DNA from: Pirellulaceae bacterium
GTDB taxonomy: Bacteria; Planctomycetota; Planctomycetia; Pirellulales; Pirellulaceae
NCBI GenBank assembly: GCA_030744095.1
Contig: JASLRF010000081.1
Location: 1-6,983 of the forward strand
Length of the DNA stretch: 6,983 nucleotides
Reading direction: 5' to 3'
The notes beneath the pieces were generated by a model. The model made no database searches and was not told where the DNA came from. It saw only the letters and a program-made list of their open reading frames with translations. The stretch's first letter is position 1. Each line of letters begins with the position of its first letter. The position numbers and the translations under genes are program-made. Positions 1 to 5,653 of the stretch are shown piece by piece.

Positions 1-717
1 TTGTTGCTTTTGAGTGCTGGAAATTCCACTGGAATCATCTGGCTCGCGGTCACAATCTACGGTGTAGGCAAGACGTTTCTATGGCCAACCATGTTGGGCA
101 TCGTGGGAGAACGTTTTCCCCGCGGCGGTGCCATCACGATGGGGGCCATTGGCGGTATCGGCATGCTCTCGGCGGGTTTGCTGGGCGGCCCCGGCCTTGG
201 CTACAAGCAGGACTTGAATGCGTCAAAACATCTCGAGGCGAACCACCCAGGAACCTATTCCCGTTACATGGCGGAAAAGGAAAGTGGATTTTTGTTTCTC
301 CCAAAAGTGAAGGGACTCGATGGCCAGAAGGTTGGTGTGATTCTCGATCAACCAACACCAGCCTCGACGCTGATCAGCGACTACGAGATCGCGGAAGCCG
401 CAGGTGAAATCCCAGATGCGCTCGTCACACAGAAGGCATGGTGGGACGAAGTAGGGGAGGAGAATATGAATATCGACCATGCTCCAGTAGAAGAAGCCAA
501 AATCTACGGTGGTCGGATGGCATTGCAATGGACGGCAGTGGTCCCTGCGATGATGTTCGTGGGCTATTTCATGCTAGTCATCTTTTTCCGGCTTCAAGGC
601 GGCTACAAGACGGTCGAGATCGATGAAAGCGGCGAGAGGCACGTGACCGACCACAAGCCAACCGCTGAAGAAGCATTCGAAGAAGGTGAGGAAGGACCTA
701 CTTCTGGCCAGGCATGA
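1..717 (+). CDS. MFS transporter, C-terminal part (5' end outside window)
   Basis: This is the last 238 residues of a major facilitator superfamily permease, an inner-membrane secondary transporter. The frame is open at base 1, so the TTG there is almost certainly internal. Three hydrophobic segments are visible, at about residues 10-36 (ending in WPTMLGIVGERFP), 42-64 (Gly/Ala/Met-rich) and 177-197; they fit TM10, TM11 and TM12. About 105 mostly hydrophilic residues (68-172) separate the last two. Under standard 12-TM topology that loop is periplasmic. An acidic cytoplasmic tail (EEAFEEGEEG) follows TM12. I recall planctomycete and verrucomicrobial sugar-type MFS proteins with the same 'WPTMLG', 'GxQFP' and 'EHP' pattern and a similar insert, but the substrate cannot be read from this fragment. 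No gene follows for about 280 bases, so this is probably the end of its transcription unit. The MFS call is firm; sugar specificity is a guess. Confidence 0.85.
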   Translation: MLLLSAGNSTGIIWLAVTIYGVGKTFLWPTMLGIVGERFPRGGAITMGAIGGIGMLSAGLLGGPGLGYKQDLNASKHLEANHPGTYSRYMAEKESGFLFLPKVKGLDGQKVGVILDQPTPASTLISDYEIAEAAGEIPDALVTQKAWWDEVGEENMNIDHAPVEEAKIYGGRMALQWTAVVPAMMFVGYFMLVIFFRLQGGYKTVEIDESGERHVTDHKPTAEEAFEEGEEGPTSGQA

Positions 718-786
718 CGTTGTTCAAACCGACTGTCTTCCTGCTTCAGGGCCAAGATCCACGAGGCGAGAAGGACATATTCAAAG

Positions 787-827
787 CTCTCCCAATCGTC
801 CAAAGCGAAAAAGTCTGTTTGGGAGAG
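787..827. other. Inverted repeat / stem-loop downstream of the MFS gene
   Basis: CTCTCCCAA at 787-795 is perfectly repeated as its reverse complement, TTGGGAGAG, at 819-827, with a 23-base loop. The arms do not extend outward, and the right arm is followed by GGCGGATG, not a T-run. It is therefore not a standard intrinsic terminator on the + strand. It lies 70 bases past the MFS stop codon, where an mRNA 3'-end or stabilising hairpin would be expected. A dyad operator or chance are alternatives. Confidence 0.35.
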
Positions 828-880
828 GGCGGATGCGGTAGCGGCCGGGAAAGGGCAGAGGTGGGGCAGTCGATGCTAAC

Positions 881-890
881 GCCCCGGGGC
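881..890. repeat. Perfect 10-bp GC-only palindrome
   Basis: GCCCCGGGGC reads the same on both strands. GGGGCAG occurs here (886-892) and also 23 bases upstream (863-869), so GCCCC at 881-885 could pair with either copy. The setting, CGATGCTAAC followed by the palindrome, resembles a piece of an interspersed intergenic repeat, but only one copy is in the window. It could also be a protein-binding dyad or chance in a G-rich stretch. Confidence 0.3.
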
Positions 891-906
891 AGGCTCTGGG
901 GGGTCG

Positions 907-935
907 TTGAATCGCCGGCGAACCTGAGGTAAACT
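907..935 (+). promoter_or_regulatory. Weak sigma-70-like promoter candidate before the GH10-like gene
   Basis: TTGAAT at 907-912 and TAAACT at 930-935 each match the sigma-70 consensus at four of six bases, with an ideal 17-base spacer. Transcription would start near 942 and leave a leader of about 59 bases before the ATG at 1001. Matches this loose arise by chance, and housekeeping promoters in planctomycetes are poorly defined, so this is only a candidate. It is the best-placed pair I saw in the gap. Confidence 0.25.
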
Positions 936-985
936 CGCCTGATTACCCAGGTGCCGTGGGAGTCGCCTGGCCACAGAAGGGGGCA

Positions 986-990
986 GGAGA
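986..990 (+). promoter_or_regulatory. Ribosome binding site deciding the GH10-like start
   Basis: GGAGA ends 10 bases before the ATG at 1001, at the long end of usual spacing. It favours 1001 over the in-frame GTG at 956, which sits in the loop of a possible CCAGGTG/CGCCTGG hairpin (947-953 with 964-970, one G-T pair) and would add 15 residues that do not look like family sequence. The next in-frame ATG, at 1010, cannot be excluded. Confidence 0.45.
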
Positions 991-1000
991 AACCACCAGC

Positions 1001-2494
1001 ATGGGCCAAATGCGATTTCTCGTGCCGCAACAAAGCTGCGTACCAGACGAAGCGCTGGAGCGTGCCTATCTGGCAGGAATGGAGTGGATTCCCTGGCGCG
1101 GCAACAAATGGTGGGTCGATCGTGACACGGCCCGCGAATTCATTCTGGAGCGATCCGAAGAAGAGTCGGGAAACCTCTATATTCCCTGGCAAGTTGACGG
1201 CTTTGGCGAACTGACATTGGCCACCGCCAGCTTGATGGAGCGTGACCCGCAGTATTGTCTTGATCTGGAACTGGCCCGCGGTGTCGTAAACCGCCTGCGA
1301 AATCAGGTCGCGGAATGGGAGGCAGCAGGCCTTAGCCTACCGCCAGAGTTCTTTGACCGTATGTCCGAAGCGTCCACCGCCCTGATTGACTCCGTGATTG
1401 GACAAGCCGATGAGGATGTGCGATTCGAACGGTCGACCCAGGCGATCCGGGTCGCTCTGGAAACCGGCGACCTGCTTGTGAAGTTGTATACCAACCAGGC
1501 CTTTGCCGCACGCCACGAACAGGTCGCTCAACTGCCCACCATGCTCGGCGCCGTTTTGGCATGTGACGTGCCGCAAGATGCCGTCGCCACCGTCTACCTC
1601 GAAGCAGCAAATTCCGCTGCAGTCGAAGTCCGTTGGCGCGATATTGAACCGTCAGCCGGGAAGTTCGAATGGGACGCGCTCGACCAGCAACTCGACTGGT
1701 GTCACCAGAACAACTTGCGCGTCATTGCCGGCCCTCTACTGCAGATCGATGCGGTTCATTTGCCTGATTGGCTGTCCCTGTGGGAAGACGATTTCGAGCA
1801 GTTGCAGGCGTACGCTCGGCAGTTCATTCAGGCTGCTGTTGATCGTTATAAGGACCGCGTTCAGGTTTGGAATTGTGCAGCGCGAATGAACGTGCGTGGC
1901 TCGATCATATTGACCGAAGAACAAACCCTGCGACTTATCGTAGCTGCAATCGAAGAAGTACGACGCGCGGATCCCTCGACACCGGCCATCATCTCGATTG
2001 ACCGGCCCTGGGCCGAATACATGGCGGCAGATGATTCCGATCTTTCGCCGTTGCACTTCAGTGATTCATTGGTGCGAGCGGACTTAGGGCTTGCCGGGAT
2101 CGGTCTGGAGTTGAACCTGGGGTACTGGACCGGCGGCACTCTGCCAAGAGATGTGCTCACCATCAGCCAGCAGATTGATCGCTGGAGCGTGTTGGGCTTG
2201 CCCTTGGTGATCTACATTACGCTGCCAAGCGGTTGCGAGGCCGTGGATCCAACATCCAAATTCCAGCCTTTGCCCGGTTTTGCCGGCGGGGCGACACTTG
2301 AAACGCAACATGAATTGGCTGAACAACTTATATCGCTCCTGATGGCCAAGCCGTTTGTCCAGGGCGTGATTTGGAATCAACTGACCGATGCCGAACCAAG
2401 TCAATTCGCGCACGGTGGAATCTTTGATGCCCAGGGGCTGCCGAAACCCGTTCTCGCGGCGATGACTTCGCTGCGGAAACAACATCTAATCTGA
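1001..2494 (+). CDS. GH10-like (endo-1,4-beta-xylanase family) protein, probably catalytically inactive
   Basis: This 497-residue protein has an N-terminal region of about 170 residues (MGQMRFLVPQ onward; 'IPW' and 'ELARG' segments) and a GH10-type TIM barrel from about residue 180 to the end. The barrel shows 'VRWRDIEPSAGKFEWDALD' near 210-228, the counterpart of the GH10 'KWxxIEPxxGxFxWxxAD' strand, and the closing 'WNQLTDAEPSQF...GLPKP' from W458. The overall pattern matches proteins I recall being labelled endo-1,4-beta-xylanase in many planctomycetes. Key residues are missing: 'VWNCAAR' (W290-R295) replaces 'WDVVNE', putting Arg at the acid/base Glu, and 'GLPLVIYIT' (399-407) replaces 'GLPxxITELD', putting Ile at the nucleophile Glu. 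There is no signal peptide, so it should be cytoplasmic. It is probably co-transcribed with the CLC gene 17 bases downstream. I infer a non-hydrolytic, perhaps carbohydrate-binding or scaffolding role; the actual function is unknown. Alternative starts are 956 (GTG) and 1010 (ATG). Confidence 0.8.
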   Translation: MGQMRFLVPQQSCVPDEALERAYLAGMEWIPWRGNKWWVDRDTAREFILERSEEESGNLYIPWQVDGFGELTLATASLMERDPQYCLDLELARGVVNRLRNQVAEWEAAGLSLPPEFFDRMSEASTALIDSVIGQADEDVRFERSTQAIRVALETGDLLVKLYTNQAFAARHEQVAQLPTMLGAVLACDVPQDAVATVYLEAANSAAVEVRWRDIEPSAGKFEWDALDQQLDWCHQNNLRVIAGPLLQIDAVHLPDWLSLWEDDFEQLQAYARQFIQAAVDRYKDRVQVWNCAARMNVRGSIILTEEQTLRLIVAAIEEVRRADPSTPAIISIDRPWAEYMAADDSDLSPLHFSDSLVRADLGLAGIGLELNLGYWTGGTLPRDVLTISQQIDRWSVLGLPLVIYITLPSGCEAVDPTSKFQPLPGFAGGATLETQHELAEQLISLLMAKPFVQGVIWNQLTDAEPSQFAHGGIFDAQGLPKPVLAAMTSLRKQHLI

Positions 2495-2511
2495 GAGATG
2501 ATCTACTGGCG

Positions 2512-4461
2512 ATGATTCGCGAACGCTTCGTATTGCTTCGAAAAACAGTCACCGAATGGTTAAAGGTCTTACAGCAGCGCGACGCCCTCTCGCTAACTGT
2601 CGTTCTTTCAGTCTTCATCGGAATCTTGGCCGGTCTTGGCGCTGCGCTTTTCACCGTGCTGATCGAAACCGTCGGTCAGTACACGGTGGGCGCCACGCTG
2701 GCCTTGCGCGAACTGCATGGCGGGTGGCAGGCCTTGTTGTGCCTCTGGCCTGCGATCGGGTTGCTCGTCGTGGCCTGGTTCACGAGACGTTTTGCACCGG
2801 AAGCTCAGGGGCATGGTGTTCCCGAAGTGATCGTGGCAGTGGCACGCAAAGACGGTGTGATTCGTCCACGCGTTTCGCTCGTCAAAATCTTGGCCAGTGG
2901 GATTTGTATTGGGACTGGCGGCTCCGTTGGCCGAGAGGGCCCGATCGTACAAATCGGCGCTTCACTGGGCAGCGTGGCAGGCCAGTTTTTTCGACTGTCG
3001 TCTCGGAATATCAAAGTCTTGGTGGCTGCGGGCGCGGCTGCTGGAATCAGCGCCACCTTTAATGCGCCACTTGCCGGTGTCATTTTCGCCGGTGAGATCA
3101 TTTTGGGTAGTTTTGCCGTGCAAAGCTTGGCGCCCATCGTCATTGCCAGTGTCGTGGCGGATGTTGTGCAGACACACGTTGGCGAACACGGTTTGGATCC
3201 CGCGTTCCTGTATCTGCACTACGAGTTTGTGGGGGCTTGGGAAGAGCTGCCGGCGTACTTTATCTTGGGTCTGGTGTGCGGGCTGGCTGCTGTCTGGTTT
3301 ACTCGTGTCGTCTATGCCATCGAGGATCTGGGACAGAAACTGTTGCCGAGGTGGTGGGCCCGCGCAATTGTATTTGGTGGAATTGTCGGCGTCGTGGGAG
3401 CGTGCTACCCGTCGCATCCGCCGATTGTTTCGCAGGCCAGCGCCGATGCTCGCCTTGCAGGCCACCAGTCCTTGCCGCCATTGTTCGGCGTAGGGTACGA
3501 AGTTGTAGATCATGCCCTTCATTTGGAATTTGATCCAAATGCTGCTGGACCTTTCGATCCGGTGGATCCAAAACAGTCTGCCATGGAGCAAGGGCGCGCT
3601 GCAAACGGGGTCTTCCTCGGTAGTGCAGACTTGCTTCGCGAGTTTTGGTGGTTGTTGCCGTTGGTGTTCTTGAAGCCTCTGCTGACGAGTCTGACGTTAG
3701 CAGGCGGTGGATCGGGTGGCGTGTTTGCACCGTCCCTGTTTATTGGGGCCACGACCGGTGCCTGTTTTGGCTTGCTGTGCAATCGCTTCATTCCGGGTGT
3801 CAGTGCGAATCCCGGCGTCTATGCGATTGTCGGTATGGGAGCCGTCGTCGCCGGGACGACACAGGGAGTATTAAGCGCCATCTTGATCGTCTACGAGATG
3901 ACAAACGACTATCGGATCATTCTGCCCATTATGATCGCTGCTGGCTTGGCCAGCGCCATCGCCCGTTTTGTGGATCCCGAGAGCATCTACCACAAGAAAC
4001 TCAGCCGTCGAAAAGAATCAATTGCACGTAGCCATGAAATGCACGGCCTGGAACATATCATGGTTCGCGATGTCATGGTGCGGCAGTTCCCGACCGTGAA
4101 TCATACCGACGATGTAAGCGAAATCATTCGAGTTGCTCGTGCCAATCCAACGATTGAGAGTCTGCCCGTTCTGAATGAGGTTGGAAAACTGGCCGGGATT
4201 ATTCGACCAGAAGATCTGCACCGAGTGCTTGATAGCGACCTGCCCCCGCAGCTATTGAAAGCAGATGATGTCGCGTTGGTGGCCCCTTTGTCCGTGGCAC
4301 CGGACCAGAATCTTCTGGAAGCCCTCCGCGATTTCGGCTCACGCGACATTGAGACCCTGCCAGTGGAAATCGGCAGCGGAAGCAGTCGCAAGCTGATCGG
4401 TCTGCTGCTGCGCTCCGACGTGATGCGTCGGTACCGGCAGGAGATGCTCTCTTCGTACTAA
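2512..4461 (+). CDS. CLC-family chloride channel/transporter with C-terminal CBS pair
   Basis: This 649-residue inner-membrane protein moves anions through a CLC pore. CLC signatures appear in order: GHGVPE (from G100), GREGP (140-144) with the external gating glutamate E142, FNAPLAGVIFAGEII (183-197), GGSGGVFAP (399-407), and pore tyrosine Y493 in ESIYHKK. Compared with E. coli ClcA, the internal proton glutamate (E203) is Ile196 and the filter serine (S107) is His101. A hydrophilic insert of about 36 residues (337-372) precedes the GGSGGVFAP half. Two cytosolic CBS domains follow at about 515-575 and 585-645; in this family they often bind adenine nucleotides and gate the pore. The length suits CBS-bearing bacterial CLCs; ClcA, without them, is 473. 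The ATG at 2512 is the first usable start after the GH10-like stop, with a weak GAGAG at 2493-2497. Coupled translation with the upstream gene is likely. The family call is firm; whether it is a channel or exchanger is inference. Confidence 0.93.
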   Translation: MIRERFVLLRKTVTEWLKVLQQRDALSLTVVLSVFIGILAGLGAALFTVLIETVGQYTVGATLALRELHGGWQALLCLWPAIGLLVVAWFTRRFAPEAQGHGVPEVIVAVARKDGVIRPRVSLVKILASGICIGTGGSVGREGPIVQIGASLGSVAGQFFRLSSRNIKVLVAAGAAAGISATFNAPLAGVIFAGEIILGSFAVQSLAPIVIASVVADVVQTHVGEHGLDPAFLYLHYEFVGAWEELPAYFILGLVCGLAAVWFTRVVYAIEDLGQKLLPRWWARAIVFGGIVGVVGACYPSHPPIVSQASADARLAGHQSLPPLFGVGYEVVDHALHLEFDPNAAGPFDPVDPKQSAMEQGRAANGVFLGSADLLREFWWLLPLVFLKPLLTSLTLAGGGSGGVFAPSLFIGATTGACFGLLCNRFIPGVSANPGVYAIVGMGAVVAGTTQGVLSAILIVYEMTNDYRIILPIMIAAGLASAIARFVDPESIYHKKLSRRKESIARSHEMHGLEHIMVRDVMVRQFPTVNHTDDVSEIIRVARANPTIESLPVLNEVGKLAGIIRPEDLHRVLDSDLPPQLLKADDVALVAPLSVAPDQNLLEALRDFGSRDIETLPVEIGSGSSRKLIGLLLRSDVMRRYRQEMLSSY

Positions 4462-4479
4462 ATCACAAGGCGTCCCAGC

Positions 4480-4508
4480 TTGCCAAAAGCCCGCCTTTTA
4501 AGCACACT
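4480..4508 (+). promoter_or_regulatory. Weak promoter-like pair before the DUF1080 gene
   Basis: TTGCCA at 4480-4485 matches the -35 consensus at five of six bases. At 17-base spacing the -10 position holds CACACT (4503-4508), only three of six. The pair sits in the 88-base gap after the CLC gene and could give the DUF1080 gene its own promoter. The gap shows no convincing terminator; AAAAG-CCCGC-CTTTT near 4485-4499 is a five-pair A/T-rich stem too weak to count. Read-through from the CLC gene is equally possible. Confidence 0.15.
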
Positions 4509-4535
4509 AGTCCCAATACCCCGACACCGTTGTTT

Positions 4536-4539
4536 GGAG
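4536..4539 (+). promoter_or_regulatory. Ribosome binding site for the DUF1080 gene
   Basis: GGAG lies 10 bases before the ATG at 4550. That start yields an intact Sec signal peptide, so site and start support each other. Confidence 0.5.
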
Positions 4540-4549
4540 TCACCTGGAT

Positions 4550-4621
4550 ATGGTACGGAAGATTTTCAGCATCGCAGCGTTCCTCATCACGACGACTTTC
4601 TTGTCGACGCCCACGCTCGCC
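4550..4621 (+). other. Sec signal peptide coding region of the DUF1080 protein
   Basis: The first 24 residues begin MVRK, continue with a hydrophobic core (IFSIAAFLITTTFL) and end STPTLA, followed by QQ. This gives a standard A-x-A-like (T-L-A) signal peptidase I site. No cysteine lies at the cleavage point, so it is not a lipoprotein signal. Confidence 0.75.
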
Positions 4622-5653
4622 CAGCAGAATCGGGCCAAGTTCGCCGTGACAGATCGAGCCAAGGCGGACCGGGACTTTGCTTTTCAGGGAGAATATCTGG
4701 GCGGTGTTTCCTCGCACTGTGGATTTGCGAATTTCGGGTTGCAGGTCGTTGCCCTGGGCGACGGAAAATTCGAGGCGGTACTTCTGCACGGCGGTTTGCC
4801 GGGTGCGGGTTGGGACCGCACGACTCGAACGAAGCTGGAAGGACAACGAGATGGCAATATCCTGATGCTGGACGGCGAGTCCCACGCAGTTCAGATTTGC
4901 TCGCGACGAGCAACGGTTGCGGAATCGGTTTCGCGACGGACCGCTGCACTATCCAAGATTCATCGGATAAGTTTCACCCAGGACCTGGCACCGCCGTCGG
5001 GTGCTGTTGTACTTTTCGATGGCACGTCGACCGACGCGTTCGAAGGCGGCAGGATTAGCGACGAAGGGCTGCTCGAGGTGGGACCGCTCCTGAAAACAAC
5101 GGTTCGGGACTTTCGTATGCACTTGGAATTCCGCACGCCATATATGCCTTACGCGCGGGGGCAGGGCCGCGGCAATAGCGGCGTCTATATCCAACAGCGA
5201 TACGAAGTGCAGATTCTCGATTCCTTTGGCTTGTCAGGCGTTGCCAATGAATGCGGTGGGCTCTACAAGCAGCAACGTCCCGCAATCAATATGTGCCTGC
5301 CGCCCCTCTCATGGCAGACCTATGACATCTATTTCACCGCCGCGCGATTCAATGCAGCTGGCAAAAGAAGAACGCCGGCACGAATCACCGTTCTGCATAA
5401 CGGCGAGTTGATTCACACGGTGTACGATATCAAAGCCAAGACAGGTGCCGGTAAACCTGAAGCCTCGGAGGCCCGCCCGATTCTCTTGCAGAATCACGGC
5501 AACCCGGTGAACTTTCGCAACATCTGGCTAGTTCATGGCCCGCCCAAAAGCGATCTCATCCTACCTGGATATCATCCGGCGAAATCCACCATCTTGAAGC
5601 CCCGATCGGTCAGCCAGTTGTTGCCGTGCAGGCAGGATATTGCAAACTACTAA
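4550..5653 (+). CDS. Secreted DUF1080 (3-keto-disaccharide hydrolase domain) protein
   Basis: This 367-residue exported protein has a Sec signal peptide (1-24), a front module and a C-terminal DUF1080 domain. The front module (about 40-125) carries GEYLGG, GLQVVALGDGKFEAVL and GGLPGAGWDRTT, a pattern I recall ahead of DUF1080 in planctomycete proteins. The DUF1080 domain (about 150-340) has a concanavalin-like beta-sandwich fold in the family. It opens at VVLFDG (153-158) and contains GNSGVY (208-213), YEVQILDS (218-225), ECGGLY (ending Y239) and SWQTYDIYF (W255). These are the family's polar core motifs and look intact. Characterised relatives cleave 3-keto-glycosides made by oxidoreductases, but no such partner is in this window, so the substrate is unknown. 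About 35 extra residues follow the domain. No lipobox is visible, so it is probably periplasmic. The gene ends directly against the convergent phosphatase gene. Confidence 0.85.
   Translation: MVRKIFSIAAFLITTTFLSTPTLAQQNRAKFAVTDRAKADRDFAFQGEYLGGVSSHCGFANFGLQVVALGDGKFEAVLLHGGLPGAGWDRTTRTKLEGQRDGNILMLDGESHAVQICSRRATVAESVSRRTAALSKIHRISFTQDLAPPSGAVVLFDGTSTDAFEGGRISDEGLLEVGPLLKTTVRDFRMHLEFRTPYMPYARGQGRGNSGVYIQQRYEVQILDSFGLSGVANECGGLYKQQRPAINMCLPPLSWQTYDIYFTAARFNAAGKRRTPARITVLHNGELIHTVYDIKAKTGAGKPEASEARPILLQNHGNPVNFRNIWLVHGPPKSDLILPGYHPAKSTILKPRSVSQLLPCRQDIANY

Noticed and set aside
714..932. A 72-residue + strand reading frame whose ATG overlaps the MFS stop (ATGA)
   Set aside because: The overlap suggests coupling, but the product resembles no family I know, its composition looks like translated non-coding DNA, and it runs through the inverted repeat and the palindrome.
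947..970. Hairpin CCAGGTG/CGCCTGG in the GH10-like leader, a possible riboswitch or attenuator
   Set aside because: Seven pairs with one G-T, a 10-base loop and no T-run or alternative pairing partner. It is too weak to call regulatory.
746..1192. A 148-residue - strand frame across the gap and the 5' end of the GH10-like gene
   Set aside because: It overlaps a well-supported gene by nearly 200 bases and shows no recognisable domain; it is most likely a shadow in GC-rich DNA.
2962..3591. A 209-residue - strand frame inside the CLC gene
   Set aside because: It lies wholly within a gene with clear CLC motifs. Its protein has no family signature, which is typical of an antisense shadow.
4462..4549. 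Intrinsic terminator between the CLC and DUF1080 genes
   Set aside because: The only stem (AAAAG/CTTTT) has five pairs, mostly A-T, and no T-run after it.
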